A DNA stretch of 64,000 nucleotides from Lysobacter spongiicola DSM 21749 (lineage in GTDB: Bacteria > Pseudomonadota > Gammaproteobacteria > Xanthomonadales > Xanthomonadaceae). The position numbers and the translations under genes were made by a program. The stretch is taken from contig NZ_FUXP01000002.1 of NCBI RefSeq assembly GCF_900167055.1, forward strand, positions 1 through 64,000, in the 5' to 3' direction. The notes under the pieces were generated by a model. It worked only from the letters and a program-made list of their open reading frames with translations, was not told the origin of the DNA and did no database searches. Below are positions 26,549 through 36,932 of the stretch, piece after piece (positions within the stretch are counted from its first letter, which is position 1; the number at the start of each line of letters is the position of its first letter).

Positions 26549-28291
26549 CTAAAGGGTTTGGCCCGCCTGCGCCAGCTCCCGCTGGTGTCCGGGGCGACCA
26601 CTGACACGGTCACGCCCGCCCTGCTTGCTGGCATAGAGGGCGGCATCCGCGCGTTCGAGCAGGTCCTCCGCCGTCTCGCCGGGGGCAAGCTCTGCGACCC
26701 CAAGGCTCAGCGTGACCTGGAACAGATGGCGGTCGATCGACAAGGGCCGGCAGTTGACCGCCGAGCGGAGGTTCTCTGCCACGCCCATCGCTTCACCAAA
26801 GCGGGTGTCGGGCAGCAGCACGACAATCTCGTCGCCGCCCCAGCGGCCGAAAAGATCGTAGGTCCGCAAACGGTTGCGGGTGCGCAGCGCGATGATCTTC
26901 AGGCAGCTGTCGCCGACGCGGTGGCCGTAATCGTCGTTGATGCGCTTGAAGTGGTCGATGTCGAAGAAGACCACCGACAGCGGCAGCCTTCCCTTGTGGG
27001 CTTCCTCGACCGCCGCCTTGAGCCGCGCTTCGATGGCCGGCCGCGACATCGCACCAGTCAGGCCGTCGAACGTGGCAAGGCGGCTGGCGTGATCCCGATC
27101 CCGGCGCAACTGCTGGAGCGTGTCGGTCAACCCGATCATCAGCACCAGCCCGGCCAGCACGAAGCTCGCCGGGAATGCATGGGACAGCCACGCCGGTGCG
27201 TTCCATGGCCCGGTCACGCCTGCGATGCTGATCGCCAGCAGCAGCAGCATCGGCAACCACGAGAAGAACACGAAGTACGACGCCCGATGACCCCTCAGGA
27301 CGCCGGCAGCGGCGGCCACCATGACGATCACCGTGGCCACCAGCAAGGTAAGGTTGGCCAGGTGCGCGATCCAGATCGGCGTTGCCACCAGCGTGACCAT
27401 GACCAGCGCGCCGAACACGATGCCGCACCCCATCAGCAGCCTCGCCAGCAGCGGATGGCGATCGCGCAGGTCGAGGTAGTGGACCAGGAACACCACGCTC
27501 GCCAACGCGCCCACCAGGCCGATGAGCCGCGGGATGCGCGGGTCCATCAGCACCGAATCAGGCAGGCCCGGCACCATCCGGATCTCCCCGCCGACGGCGG
27601 CGAAGAAGGCCGCCTGGGCAAACAGGGTCAACAGGAGGTAGCCGTAGCTCCGTTCACCGATGCCGATCCAGAACCCCAGCGCCAGCACCGACAGCAACAG
27701 CAGGCTGACCAGGATCGCGCTCCGCCAGGCCACGTGCACCAGGTCGGCCCGGTGCACCCGGGCGAGCGGTTCCACGCGTACCTCCATGGGCATTGCCGAG
27801 GTCGCGTGCACCCTCAGGTACACCGCCTCGCCGGCAGCCAGTCCACCCGGCAACGGAAACACCAGGCCGCGCGTGGAAAAGCCGGGATCGGCATCGGGGC
27901 CATACAGCGAGCGGGTAACCGGGAGCACCTTGTCGGGCGTCCAGGCCTCCACTCGAGCCTGGTGGGGGGACGTGAGCACCAGGTGGGGCTGGCCATCGGC
28001 GGGAATGTCCGTCTTCGTGGTGATCCGCCACCACCGCGGCGCCCCTCCGCGTTCACGCACCACCGTTTCGGGCACAAGCACGAAGCGCCCATCGAACTCG
28101 CCAGTGAGGATCCTCGCCGGTACCGGATCCTGGTCGAGCCTCGCCACTTCCAGCTGCGACGCGGCGGCCGGAGTCGCCGTCGGGGCTTTCGGTGCAGCCA
28201 GGGTCGCGCACGAAAGCACAGTCAGCAAGAGCATCAACGCCCATGCCAACGAACCGCTGTTCCAGTTCCCCTGTCTTGATCTGCCGCCCAT
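26549..28291 (-). CDS. 7TM-DISM sensor diguanylate cyclase
   Basis: 580 residues from the ATG at 28291 (AGGGGGCC just upstream; a GTG at 28345 would add 18 residues). Signal peptide, then a periplasmic sensory domain (about 40-175), seven membrane helices (about 180-390) of the 7TMR-DISM type, and a GGDEF domain (about 405-565) with FFDIDHFKRINDDYGH and RWGGDEI. An RxxD inhibitory site (RTYD) is at the right distance. It should make c-di-GMP in response to an external ligand. It lies 108 bases beyond the preceding gene of the efp operon. Confidence 0.92.
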   Translation of the reverse strand: MGGRSRQGNWNSGSLAWALMLLLTVLSCATLAAPKAPTATPAAASQLEVARLDQDPVPARILTGEFDGRFVLVPETVVRERGGAPRWWRITTKTDIPADGQPHLVLTSPHQARVEAWTPDKVLPVTRSLYGPDADPGFSTRGLVFPLPGGLAAGEAVYLRVHATSAMPMEVRVEPLARVHRADLVHVAWRSAILVSLLLLSVLALGFWIGIGERSYGYLLLTLFAQAAFFAAVGGEIRMVPGLPDSVLMDPRIPRLIGLVGALASVVFLVHYLDLRDRHPLLARLLMGCGIVFGALVMVTLVATPIWIAHLANLTLLVATVIVMVAAAAGVLRGHRASYFVFFSWLPMLLLLAISIAGVTGPWNAPAWLSHAFPASFVLAGLVLMIGLTDTLQQLRRDRDHASRLATFDGLTGAMSRPAIEARLKAAVEEAHKGRLPLSVVFFDIDHFKRINDDYGHRVGDSCLKIIALRTRNRLRTYDLFGRWGGDEIVVLLPDTRFGEAMGVAENLRSAVNCRPLSIDRHLFQVTLSLGVAELAPGETAEDLLERADAALYASKQGGRDRVSGRPGHQRELAQAGQTL

Positions 28292-28399
28292 CCTGGCCCC
28301 CTGCCAGCGTGCGCTCCAGCATAGCCCGGGCGTGACCGCTGTCACGAACCGCTGATCGGCCCTGGACGACCGTCAGGCGCCCCACCTCCGCCTCGCCGC

Positions 28400-29101
28400 C
28401 TAGCCGCGGGCGGCACGCCAGGCGATCGGAAGCACTCGCCAAGGAGGCAACGGAGCCAACGGATCAAGCCGGTCAAGGCGCCTGCGCGCCAGCGTGGCCC
28501 ACAACCTGCGCTCTACCGTGCTGGCGCGGCCGGCTGGCCAGCGGCCCCGCAGCATGTCCGCCCATGCCGCGGCGGCATTGGCATCACCGGCGGCCGCCAA
28601 GGCGGAGAGCGGCGCCGCGGCTTCGCCGAAACGCGCCAACCGTGAGTAGAGCAAGGTTGCCGACAGCGCGGCCTCGTCCGCAGGTGCCGCGGGCGCGCCC
28701 AGCACAGACCCTTCAACCTCGACGGCTGCGGATGAGAACGGCTCCATCGCGGCGAAGGCGTCGTCCGCGTCCACAGGACGCTCCCTGCTGGCCGCCAAGG
28801 CCGGTAATGCGGCCGCCAGTGACGGCCAGGCGGCCGGATGACGTTGCAGCGCCGCTCCCAGCGGATGGCGACGCGCGCCCCGGCTCCAGCCGGCGAACTC
28901 CTCCTGCCACCAGCCCAGCTTGGCCTCCCCGGGACGGGGGTCGGCCCCGCCCCAGGCTGCATCGGTGAGTTCCTGCAACAGGGTCGCCCAGGCCAATGCC
29001 GATTCGCGGCGGTGCCCGGGAACGAACACTTCGGCAAACTGCCACTCCGGCCAGTTCGATCGCCACTTTGCGAGGTGCGAGGCCGCCTCTTCCGTGGTCA
29101 T
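28400..29101 (-). CDS. Squalene/phytoene-synthase-like protein
   Basis: 233 residues from the ATG at 29101, which overlaps the preceding stop as ATGA; the longer open frame upstream runs through the HAD gene. The helical pattern, with ESALAWATLLQELTDAAWGG and KLGWWQEEFAGW, resembles the squalene/phytoene synthase fold, but the two Asp-rich DxxxD metal sites are not evident, so catalysis of a prenyl coupling is doubtful. Placement after ubiG hints at an isoprenoid or quinone link; this is inference. Confidence 0.6.
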   Translation of the reverse strand: MTTEEAASHLAKWRSNWPEWQFAEVFVPGHRRESALAWATLLQELTDAAWGGADPRPGEAKLGWWQEEFAGWSRGARRHPLGAALQRHPAAWPSLAAALPALAASRERPVDADDAFAAMEPFSSAAVEVEGSVLGAPAAPADEAALSATLLYSRLARFGEAAAPLSALAAAGDANAAAAWADMLRGRWPAGRASTVERRLWATLARRRLDRLDPLAPLPPWRVLPIAWRAARG

Positions 29102-29772
29102 GACGGTGCGGGCCACGAAGCGGCAAGGCGAAGTTCCCGCGGATCCTCGATCAGCACGTCGCCCTGCCACGCAAACGGATCGTCTTCCGACAGCCGGTAA
29201 CCCCATAGGGCGACCACGGAAGCCATGCCGGCCGCACGCGCAGCGGTGATGTCGCGTTCGTCATCGCCGACGTAGGTGCAAGCGACCGGCTCCACACCCA
29301 TGCGTTCGGCGGCCACCAGCAAGGGAAGCGGGTCGGGCTTGCGCGCCGGCAGCGAGTCGCCGCCGATCAGGACCGCGCACCGCTCCTGCCAGCCGAGCTT
29401 CGGCAGCAGCTGGGCGGCGAGGTACTCGGGCTTGTTGGTCACGATGCCCCACGGGCACCCGGCCTGCTCCAACGTCGCCAGCATCTCTTCGATGCCGTCG
29501 AACGCGCGGCCATGCAGGCCCAGTTCGCGCTCGTAGGTCTCGAGGAACTCGGGGATCCACGTCTCGCGCTCGGCGTCGTCCAGTTCGGGGAAGGCCTGCC
29601 GCACCATCGCACGGGCTCCCTTGGAGACGTGGGGACGCAGTTCCGCCAGCAGCATCGGCGCCTTGCCGCGCGCACCACGCATGGCGTTGACGGCCGCAAG
29701 CATGTCGGGGGCGCTGTCGAGCAGGGTGCCGTCCAGGTCGAAAAGCACTGCTGCCGGGAAGCTCGCACTCAT
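29098..29772 (-). CDS. HAD phosphatase, phosphoglycolate / MurNAc-6-phosphate type
   Basis: 224 residues of a HAD hydrolase: nucleophile motif [12 protein letters not shown], then [18 protein letters not shown] and VGDDERDI. In Pseudomonas the gene next to ubiG in this family is MupP, a MurNAc-6-phosphate phosphatase of cell-wall recycling; other members hydrolyse phosphoglycolate. The position next to ubiG favours MupP but is not proof. It is coupled by ATGA overlaps to ubiG before it and to the squalene-synthase-like gene after it. Confidence 0.85.
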   Translation of the reverse strand: MSASFPAAVLFDLDGTLLDSAPDMLAAVNAMRGARGKAPMLLAELRPHVSKGARAMVRQAFPELDDAERETWIPEFLETYERELGLHGRAFDGIEEMLATLEQAGCPWGIVTNKPEYLAAQLLPKLGWQERCAVLIGGDSLPARKPDPLPLLVAAERMGVEPVACTYVGDDERDITAARAAGMASVVALWGYRLSEDDPFAWQGDVLIEDPRELRLAASWPAPS

Positions 29773-30494
29773 TCCGGCTTCAATGCGCAGGCGAGGTAGT
29801 TCACGTCGGTCCGCCGCGTCACGCGGGCGGCATTGCGCCACGGCTCGTACATCAGTCCGCTGACATCCTCCAGCTGCAATCCGGCGCCGCGGAGCCAGGC
29901 GCCCAGTTCGGACGGCCGGATGAAGTCGCGATACTGGTGGGTGCCCTTGGGTAGCAGCCGTGCAACGTATTCGGCGCCGACGATCGCCAGCGCGAAGGCG
30001 GCAGGCGTACGGTTGAGGGTCGACAGGAACAGGCGACCACCCGGCTTCAGCAGCCGCGCACAGGCGTCGATCACCGCACCGGGGTCGGGAACGTGTTCCA
30101 GCATTTCCATGCAGGTAACCACGTCGAAGGTGCCCGGCTGCTCCGCCGCCAGCGATTCGACCGATTGCAGCCGGTAGTCGACCGCCACCCCCGACTCCAG
30201 GCCATGCAGTTTTGCCACCTTGACCAGCTCCGGCGCCAGGTCCAACGCGGTGACGCGGGCACCCTCTCGGGCAAGTGCCTCGCTCAGCAGGCCGCCGCCG
30301 CAACCGACGTCCAGCGCGCTTGCGCCTTCCAGCCTGGCCCGGGCCATCACATAGCCGTGCCGCGCGGGGTTCAGCGCATGCAGTGCCTTCTGCGGCCCTT
30401 CCGGATCCCACCAGCGGCTGGCAAGGGCGCCAAACTTGTCGAGTTCGGACTGGCTGAAGTTGTCCGGCGCAGCGGCGTGGTCGCTCATCGACAT
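29769..30494 (-). CDS. ubiG: Ubiquinone biosynthesis O-methyltransferase
   Basis: 241 residues. It carries out both O-methylations of ubiquinone synthesis with SAM. The SAM-binding motif is [16 protein letters not shown]; the N-terminal [21 protein letters not shown] is typical of UbiG. The start at 30494 or two codons later at 30488 is possible. It begins four bases after the mtaD stop, and it overlaps the HAD phosphatase. Confidence 0.95.
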   Translation of the reverse strand: MSMSDHAAAPDNFSQSELDKFGALASRWWDPEGPQKALHALNPARHGYVMARARLEGASALDVGCGGGLLSEALAREGARVTALDLAPELVKVAKLHGLESGVAVDYRLQSVESLAAEQPGTFDVVTCMEMLEHVPDPGAVIDACARLLKPGGRLFLSTLNRTPAAFALAIVGAEYVARLLPKGTHQYRDFIRPSELGAWLRGAGLQLEDVSGLMYEPWRNAARVTRRTDVNYLACALKPE

Positions 30495-30498
30495 GCTC

Positions 30499-31836
30499 TC
30501 AGGGACGCAGGGCGGCGATGCGGTCGCGCCACTGCCTTGCATTGGCCACCAGGGCCGGGAGGTCGAGGTCGACCAGCTCGCGCCCGCGCAGCTTGGCAGC
30601 GCCGCCGATCCAGACATCCGTGACCTGGTGTCGGCCGGTCGCGTAGACCAGCTGCGAGACCACGTTGAACAAGGGCTGGCTTTCCAACTGGTCCAGGTCG
30701 ACGCAGGCGAGGTCGGCCTGCTTGCCGACCTCAATCGAGCCGATCGTGTCGTCCAGCCCCATCGCCCTGGCACTGCCGAGCGTCGCCGCCCGCAGTGCGC
30801 TGGCTGCACTGAACGCCGCGGCATCACCGGCCACGGCCTTGGCCAATTGCGCCGCCGTCCGGGTCTCGCCAAACATGTCCAGGTCGTTGTTGCTTGCCGC
30901 GCCATCGGTACCGATCGCGATGTTGACCCCTGCCTGCTCCAGCCGGCCAACCGGGCAGAAGCCGGAGGCCAGCTTCAGGTTGGACTCGGGGCAATGCACC
31001 ACGCTGACGCCGCGCTGGGCGCACAGTTCGATCTCGCCGTCGGTCAGCGCGGTCATGTGCACCGCGATCAGGCGGTCGTTGACCAGGCCGAGGCGGTCGA
31101 GCCGGGCGAGCGGACGCTGGCCGTACTTCTCCTGCGACTCGGCCACTTCATGCGCGGTCTCGTGCGTATGCAGGTGCACCGGGATGTCGAGCTGGTCCGA
31201 CAGCATCCTGATGCGTTCGAAGCTGGCATCGGACACCGTGTACGGCGCGTGCGGCACGAATGCCATCGTGACCAGCGGATCCCCGCGCCACTGGTCGTGG
31301 ACCTCGCCGGCACGGTCGAAGTACTCGTCGTCGCTCGACGCCCACGCGGTCGGGAAGTCGATGACGGGCAACCCGACGCAGGCCCGGAAGCCGTGACGCT
31401 TGTAGGTGGCCGCCTGCGCGTCCGGGAAGAAGTAGTTCTCATTGGCGCAGGTGGTGCCGCCGCGCAGCATCTCGGCAATGGCGAGCGTCACGCCGTCGGT
31501 GACGAACTCCGGTCCGATGACCTTGCCCTCCACCGGCCAGATGTGGCCCTGCAGCCACTCCATCAGCGGCAGGTCGTCGGCAAAGCCGCGCAGCAGCGTC
31601 ATCGGGTTGTGCGTGTGGGCATTGACCAGCCCCGGGATCAGGGCCGATCCCGGACGGGACACCGTCTCGCGCGGCGCGAAACGCATACGTGCCTCGGCCG
31701 TCGGCAGTACCGCCACGATCGCCCCTTCACTCACGGCCACCGCGTGGTCCACCAGGACCACGTCGTGCGGCTGGACCGGCACCACCCAGCCGGCTTCGAT
31801 CAGGAGGTCGCAGGGCGTCGGGGCGGGTGCGGTCAT
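30499..31836 (-). CDS. mtaD: 5-methylthioadenosine / S-adenosylhomocysteine deaminase
   Basis: 445 residues of the amidohydrolase family. Metal and catalytic motifs: [28 protein letters not shown] and [14 protein letters not shown]. It deaminates MTA or SAH to the inosine form. In this operon it sits before the SAM-using UbiG and could remove its by-product. The start overlaps the efp stop as TAATG. Confidence 0.88.
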   Translation of the reverse strand: MTAPAPTPCDLLIEAGWVVPVQPHDVVLVDHAVAVSEGAIVAVLPTAEARMRFAPRETVSRPGSALIPGLVNAHTHNPMTLLRGFADDLPLMEWLQGHIWPVEGKVIGPEFVTDGVTLAIAEMLRGGTTCANENYFFPDAQAATYKRHGFRACVGLPVIDFPTAWASSDDEYFDRAGEVHDQWRGDPLVTMAFVPHAPYTVSDASFERIRMLSDQLDIPVHLHTHETAHEVAESQEKYGQRPLARLDRLGLVNDRLIAVHMTALTDGEIELCAQRGVSVVHCPESNLKLASGFCPVGRLEQAGVNIAIGTDGAASNNDLDMFGETRTAAQLAKAVAGDAAAFSAASALRAATLGSARAMGLDDTIGSIEVGKQADLACVDLDQLESQPLFNVVSQLVYATGRHQVTDVWIGGAAKLRGRELVDLDLPALVANARQWRDRIAALRP

Positions 31837-32402
31837 TACTTGACCCGGCTGACGTATTCGCCGGAGCGGGTGTCGACCTTGATCACCTCGTCCTGGCCGA
31901 CGAACAGCGGCACGCGCACGACGGCGCCGGTCTCCAGCGTGGCCGGCTTGCCGCCACCACCCGAGGTGTCACCGCGGACGCCGGGATCGGTCTCCGTGAT
32001 CTTCAGCTCGACGAAGTTCGGCGGATTGACATAGATCGGGATGCCGTTCCAGAGCGTGACCACGCAGTCTTCCTCGCCCTTGAGCCACTTGGATGCATCG
32101 CCGACGCCGTTCTTGTCCGCCTGCACCTGCTCGAAGCTGGACGGGTCCATGAAGTGCCAGTGCTCGCCGTCCGAATAGAGGAACTGCATGTCGGTGTCGA
32201 CCACGTCCGCCGCTTCCAGCGAGTCGGTGGCCTTCATCGTCACTTCCTGCACGCGGCCGGTCTTGATGCTGCGGTATTTCACGCGCGTGAAGGCCTGGCC
32301 CTTGCCCGGCTTGACGTACTCGGTATCGGTGATGACGCACGGGTCGTTGTTGACCAGGATCTTCATCCCGTTCTTGACGTCGTTCATGCCATAGCTGGCC
32401 AT
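31836..32402 (-). CDS. efp: Elongation factor P
   Basis: 188 residues from ATG 32402, with AGGAG six bases upstream. Three EF-P beta-barrel domains are present. The loop reads KPGKGQAF, with the lysine that EpmA/EpmB modify. It relieves ribosome stalling at polyproline. It is divergent from epmB, which encodes the aminomutase of its modification pathway; the two starts are 122 bp apart. Confidence 0.97.
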   Translation of the reverse strand: MASYGMNDVKNGMKILVNNDPCVITDTEYVKPGKGQAFTRVKYRSIKTGRVQEVTMKATDSLEAADVVDTDMQFLYSDGEHWHFMDPSSFEQVQADKNGVGDASKWLKGEEDCVVTLWNGIPIYVNPPNFVELKITETDPGVRGDTSGGGGKPATLETGAVVRVPLFVGQDEVIKVDTRSGEYVSRVK

Positions 32403-32474
32403 CTGGAGCTCCTGCGGTATAGATGTATCGGGTGGTTCGGCCCCTGGGAAAAGATCCACTCTCCCCCGGACCGT

Positions 32475-32480
32475 TAGAAT
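32475..32480 (+). promoter_or_regulatory. -10 element (TAGAAT) before epmB
   Basis: TAGAAT about 45 bases before the epmB ATG, in the 122-bp spacer shared with efp. It matches the hexamers before cysS and tRNA-Ala. A -35 is not clear. Confidence 0.45.
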
Positions 32481-32524
32481 GTCGCGCCGCCGGACAAGCC
32501 GGACGCACGCAGAACCGGACCCGA

Positions 32525-33544
32525 ATGATACCCGCAGCCCCGGCCGCTCCGCAGCCACGACCGCTCCAGGCCCCGCGCTGGCAACAGCTCTGGCGGGAGG
32601 CCGTGCGCGACCCGGGCGAGTTGCTCGCGATGCTGGGGCTGCCTCCGGACCTGCCGGGGATCTCGCCCGCGGCGATCGACCAGTTCGCGCTGCGGGTGCC
32701 GCGTGGCTTCGTCACCCGCATGCGCCATGGGGATCCGGCCGACCCCCTGCTGCGCCAGGTGTTGCCGCTGGACGCCGAAATGCGGCCGATGGCGGGCTTC
32801 AGCCTGGACGCCGTGGGCGACGGCGCTGCGAAGTCCGGCCACGGGGTCATCCAGAAGTACCGCGGCCGCGCACTGCTGGTGGCGACCGGCAGTTGCGCGA
32901 TCAACTGCCGATACTGCTTCCGCCGCCACTTTCCGTATGCCGAGGAAACTGCTGCCGCGGCCGGCTGGCGGGAGGCGGTGGCCCGCATCCGCGACGACGA
33001 CAGCATCGACGAGGTCATTCTCTCGGGCGGCGATCCGCTGTCGCTGTCCACCGCGAAGCTCACCGACCTCACCGATGCGCTCGCAGGCACACCGCACCTG
33101 AAGCGCCTGCGGATCCACACCCGCCTGCCGGTGGTCCTGCCCGAACGCATCGACGAGCCGCTGCTGGCTTGGCTGCGTGGCCTGCCATGGCCGACCACGG
33201 TGGTCCTGCACGCCAACCACGCCAACGAGTTCGATGCGTCGGTGGACGCCGCCATGGCGCGTTTGCGCCGGGAGGGCGTCACGTTGCTCAACCAGGCGGT
33301 ACTCCTGCGCGGCGTCAATGATTCGGTCGAAGCGCTGGCCGCATTGAGCGAGCGCGGTTTCGCCGCGGGGGTGCTGCCCTACTACCTCCACCAGCTCGAC
33401 CGGGTGCAGGGTGCGGCGCATTTCGAAGTCGCCGACGACACCGCACGAGCCTTGCATGCCGCACTCGCGGCTCGCCTTTCCGGATACCTGGTGCCCAGGC
33501 TGGTGCGGGAAATCCCGGGCGATACGGGCAAACGGCCGCTTTGA
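32525..33544 (+). CDS. epmB: EF-P lysine 2,3-aminomutase
   Basis: 339 residues from ATG 32525. A radical-SAM enzyme that converts (S)-alpha-lysine to (R)-beta-lysine for EF-P modification. The cluster motif is [15 protein letters not shown] (CxxxCxxC); ILSGGDPL follows. No epmA is seen in the window. The longer upstream frame covers the divergent promoter and is not supported. Confidence 0.95.
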   Translation: MIPAAPAAPQPRPLQAPRWQQLWREAVRDPGELLAMLGLPPDLPGISPAAIDQFALRVPRGFVTRMRHGDPADPLLRQVLPLDAEMRPMAGFSLDAVGDGAAKSGHGVIQKYRGRALLVATGSCAINCRYCFRRHFPYAEETAAAAGWREAVARIRDDDSIDEVILSGGDPLSLSTAKLTDLTDALAGTPHLKRLRIHTRLPVVLPERIDEPLLAWLRGLPWPTTVVLHANHANEFDASVDAAMARLRREGVTLLNQAVLLRGVNDSVEALAALSERGFAAGVLPYYLHQLDRVQGAAHFEVADDTARALHAALAARLSGYLVPRLVREIPGDTGKRPL

Positions 33545-33839
33545 GCCACTACTGACGTCTCAACTCTCGACACCTGTCATGGACGGATCAACCGGCTTCT
33601 GTCATAACGAGGCCGAAGTTGCCGGAACAGGTCGGTTTCCGACCGGCCGGGGGGCATGGAAGCCACGACCACAGTGGCGCCGGGGGCGCCCGAAAGGGGC
33701 AGACATGCTGGACGAATCGAACCACGGCACGCCGGTGCCGTCGGGACAGGCAATGCCGGCGGGGCCTTTTGGCGACGCCGCGGCCTTCCGTGGCATGCTC
33801 GCTCCCTCACTTTCAAGACACCCGGATGGAGGGGTGCGT
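33545..33839 (+). other. Spacer between epmB and the fimX-like gene
   Basis: 295 bases open in the frame of the following gene but without recognisable protein similarity. It contains an alternative ATG at 33705 after AAGGGGC, so a longer N-terminus of 45 residues cannot be excluded. No terminator with a T-run was seen. Confidence 0.35.
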
Positions 33840-35921
33840 ATGCAATCGGGCAAGGACATGGTGTTGCGGCTGCTTATCGTCGATGACAGCGTCGAGGCGG
33901 CCGAGGCCATCGTCAGCGGGCTACGCAACAGTGGTATCGCGGTGCGACCCAGCCGCCCCGAGAGCGAGTCGGACATGCAGTCCCTGCTCGGCGCCCAGTC
34001 CCACGACCTCGTGGTGGCGGCACGCGATGCCACGACCGTGCCACTGGACAAGGTGATGCTGCTGGTCGGCGCCAGCGGCAAGGACCTGCCGGTGCTCATG
34101 CTGGTGGAGTCCATCGACGATGCCGCGCTCATGCAGGCTGTCGACGCCGGCGCCCGGTCCGTGGTGCTGCGCGGCCGGATGGAGCACATCGAGAAGACCA
34201 TCCGCAATGAATGGCGGGACCTCGAGGCACGCCGCGGCCTGCGCCGGCTCGAAGTCCAGGTCCGCGAGACCGAGCGCCGCTGCGACTCCCTGATCGACTC
34301 CTCGCGCGATCCGGTGGCCTACGTCCACGAAGGCATGCACATCCGGGCCAACAGTGCGTACCTGGAAATGTTCGGCTTCGAGTCCTTCGAGGATATCGAG
34401 GGCATGTCGCTGCTCGACCTGGTGTCGCCGCAGCACGTGGCCGCGTTCAAGACGCTGCTCAAGCAACTCGGCAAGGGCGAATCGGCGCCGCCGCGATTCG
34501 AGACCGAAGCGCGCACGCTCGATGGCGACACGTTTCCCGCGGTCATGGAGTTCACTCCCGCCAGCTATGAAGGCGAAACCTGCCTGCAGATCGTATTGCG
34601 GCGCCAGGAAGCCGACCCCGAGCTCGCCCGCGAGGTGGAGGAGCTGCGCCAGCGCGACCAGGCCACCGGCCTGCTCAACCGCGCGACCTTCCTCCGGTCC
34701 CTGGAGGATGCCGTCGGCGATGCCGCGCGCAATGCGGGCCACCACGCGCTGCTGCTGATCGAGCCCGACCACTACTCAAGGCTGCTGCAGGAGATCGGGC
34801 TGGATGCGGCCGACGAGCTGATCAAGGCCTATGCCGACCGGCTGGCCTCGGTGCTTGGCGAGAACGACATCGCCGCGCGCTTTGCCGAGCACCAGTTGGC
34901 GATCCTGCGGCGCGACAGTGACTACCACGCCAGCGTCGCCCTCGCGGATTCGGTCCGCGCGGCGTTCGCGGATGCCGTACTGGAGATCGGCGAGCGCTCG
35001 CTCAACGCCACCGTCAGCATCGGCGGCGTGCAGATCGGGCAGCGCATCGCCACCCTGACCGAGGTGCTGGGCAAGGCCAACCAGGGCGTGCAGTCGACGG
35101 TGGGCGTGGGCGGCAACCGGGTGGAGATCTTCGACCCGGGCGCGGTGGACCGTGCAGAGGTGGAACGGATCGCAGCGTGGGTGGACCGGATCCGCAAGGC
35201 GATCGACGACGACCGCTTCCTGATGTACTACCAGCCGCTGGTCAGCCTGCACGGCGAACCCAACGAGATGTACGACGCCTACCTGCGCATGCAGGGCGAC
35301 AAGGGCGAGGTGGTGCAGCCGATGACCTTCCTGCAGATTGCCGAGGAACACGGCCTGCTGTGGGAGATCGATCGCTGGATGGTCAGCCACGCCATCGCCA
35401 ACATCGGCTCCCGGCTCAAGGCCACCGGCAAGCGCACCACGCTGCTGGTGAAGATCACCGAGGTGTCCCTGCAGGACGAAAGCCTGGCCGATTACATCCA
35501 GGAACAGCTCGCCAAGCACGGCGTCGACGGGGAGCTGCTGGTGCTGCAGTTGCCGGAATCGAAGGTGTTCACCCAGCTCAAGGCCGCCCAGGCGTTCCAG
35601 CAGCGGGTGGCGAAGCTGGGGGTCAAGGTCGGGCTGGAGCAGTTCGGCAGTGGCTTGAACTCGTTCCAGCTTCTGACCCACTTCGATGCGGCGCTATTGA
35701 AGCTGGACCGGACCTTCATGGAAGACCTGCCCAACAACCCCGAGCACCAGCAGCGCATCAAGGAGCTGGCGGAGAAGGCGCGTGCCGCGGGCAAGCAGAC
35801 CATCGCAGAGTTCGTGCAGGACGCCGGCAGCATGTCGGTCCTGTTCGGCGCTGGCATCGACTACGCCCAGGGCCACTTCCTGGCCCACGCCGGCCCCGAA
35901 ATGGACTACGACTTCGGTTGA
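33840..35921 (+). CDS. FimX-like c-di-GMP receptor (REC-PAS-GGDEF-EAL, both enzyme domains degenerate)
   Basis: 693 residues from ATG 33840, which has GGAGGGG five bases upstream. A receiver-like domain (about 8-125, LRLLIVDDS), PAS (about 145-265), a GGDEF-like domain where the motif is replaced by AEHQL, and an EAL-like domain with AYLRMQ instead of EAL. Neither catalysis is expected. Order and length match FimX of Xanthomonas (about 690 residues), which binds c-di-GMP and controls type IV pili together with PilZ. No pilus gene is nearby. Confidence 0.88.
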   Translation: MQSGKDMVLRLLIVDDSVEAAEAIVSGLRNSGIAVRPSRPESESDMQSLLGAQSHDLVVAARDATTVPLDKVMLLVGASGKDLPVLMLVESIDDAALMQAVDAGARSVVLRGRMEHIEKTIRNEWRDLEARRGLRRLEVQVRETERRCDSLIDSSRDPVAYVHEGMHIRANSAYLEMFGFESFEDIEGMSLLDLVSPQHVAAFKTLLKQLGKGESAPPRFETEARTLDGDTFPAVMEFTPASYEGETCLQIVLRRQEADPELAREVEELRQRDQATGLLNRATFLRSLEDAVGDAARNAGHHALLLIEPDHYSRLLQEIGLDAADELIKAYADRLASVLGENDIAARFAEHQLAILRRDSDYHASVALADSVRAAFADAVLEIGERSLNATVSIGGVQIGQRIATLTEVLGKANQGVQSTVGVGGNRVEIFDPGAVDRAEVERIAAWVDRIRKAIDDDRFLMYYQPLVSLHGEPNEMYDAYLRMQGDKGEVVQPMTFLQIAEEHGLLWEIDRWMVSHAIANIGSRLKATGKRTTLLVKITEVSLQDESLADYIQEQLAKHGVDGELLVLQLPESKVFTQLKAAQAFQQRVAKLGVKVGLEQFGSGLNSFQLLTHFDAALLKLDRTFMEDLPNNPEHQQRIKELAEKARAAGKQTIAEFVQDAGSMSVLFGAGIDYAQGHFLAHAGPEMDYDFG

Positions 35922-35933
35922 CCACTTACGGCG

Positions 35934-35956
35934 GCGGGAGCCGGCGAGGCTCCCGC
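35934..35956. terminator. Hairpin between the converging fimX-like and htpX genes
   Basis: A nine-base perfect stem (GCGGGAGCC / GGCTCCCGC) with a five-base loop. No T-run follows, so it may be a weak terminator for both genes. Confidence 0.5.
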
Positions 35957-35963
35957 TGACGCG

Positions 35964-36860
35964 TCAAAGCGCCGTGCGCACCGACCCGTCCAGCCTGCGG
36001 AGCGCCTCGATGCGCTCCTCCAGCGGCGGGTGGCTCATCAGCAGGCGGCCGAGACCGTGCCGCACCGCGCCGCTGATCCCGAAGGCCGCCACCTGCTTGG
36101 GCAGGGTACTGGCACCGTAGGTCGCCGAGAGCCGCTGCAGGGCCGCGACCATCTTGTCCCGGCCTGCAAGCTGCGCCGCACCGGCGTCGGCCCGGAACTC
36201 GCGGTGCCGGGAGAACCACATCGCGATCATCGACGCGAACAGCCCGAAAACCATGTCGAGCACGAACACGATCACGTAATAGCCGATGCCGGGCGCACCA
36301 TCGCGGCTGCCACCGAGGTAGCCATCGATCACCCGGCCCACCACGCGCGCCAGCACGATCACAAACGTGTTGAGCACACCCTGAATCAAGGCCATGGTCA
36401 CCATGTCGCCATTGGCCACGTGGCTCACTTCATGGGCCAGCACCGCCTCCGCTTCGTCCCGGTCCATGCCGCGCAGCAGGCCGGTCGACACCGCGACCAG
36501 CGAGTTGTTGCGGCTGGGGCCGGTGGCGAAGGCGTTGATCTCGGGCGCATCGTATACGGCGACCTCGGGCGTCGCGATGCCCGCGGCCTCCGCCTGCCGC
36601 TTCACGGTGGCCAGCAACCACTGCTCGCCCTCGCTGCGCGCCTGGGTGATCACCTGCGCGCCGGTGGTGCGCTTGGCCATCCATTTGGATGTCATCAACG
36701 ATATGAAGGCACCACCGAACCCGAACACGGCAGCGAACATCAACAACGTGCCGTTGTCACCGAGATTCACGCCGAACGCCTGCAGTACGCTCAGCACGAT
36801 CCCGAGCAGCACCATCACGGCGAGATTGGTCGCAAGGAACAGGGAAATACGCTTGAACAT
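35964..36860 (-). CDS. htpX: HtpX membrane zinc protease
   Basis: 298 residues from the ATG at 36860. Two N-terminal membrane helices, the zinc motif [12 protein letters not shown], two more helices, and the third-ligand region [14 protein letters not shown]. An M48B protease of inner-membrane quality control. A start at 36896 would add 12 residues ahead of the first helix and is less likely. Confidence 0.95.
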   Translation of the reverse strand: MFKRISLFLATNLAVMVLLGIVLSVLQAFGVNLGDNGTLLMFAAVFGFGGAFISLMTSKWMAKRTTGAQVITQARSEGEQWLLATVKRQAEAAGIATPEVAVYDAPEINAFATGPSRNNSLVAVSTGLLRGMDRDEAEAVLAHEVSHVANGDMVTMALIQGVLNTFVIVLARVVGRVIDGYLGGSRDGAPGIGYYVIVFVLDMVFGLFASMIAMWFSRHREFRADAGAAQLAGRDKMVAALQRLSATYGASTLPKQVAAFGISGAVRHGLGRLLMSHPPLEERIEALRRLDGSVRTAL

Positions 36861-36932
36861 CGAAGTACCCGGCTTCCGCGCACCACGCGCGGTCATGAAC
36901 GCGAGATATGGCAGCCCGTGGGGGAACGCAAG

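Noticed and set aside
30436-32034. 532-codon plus-strand frame opposite mtaD
   Set aside because: Antisense to strongly supported mtaD and its neighbours; Val/Gly/Arg/His-rich as expected for a complementary frame.
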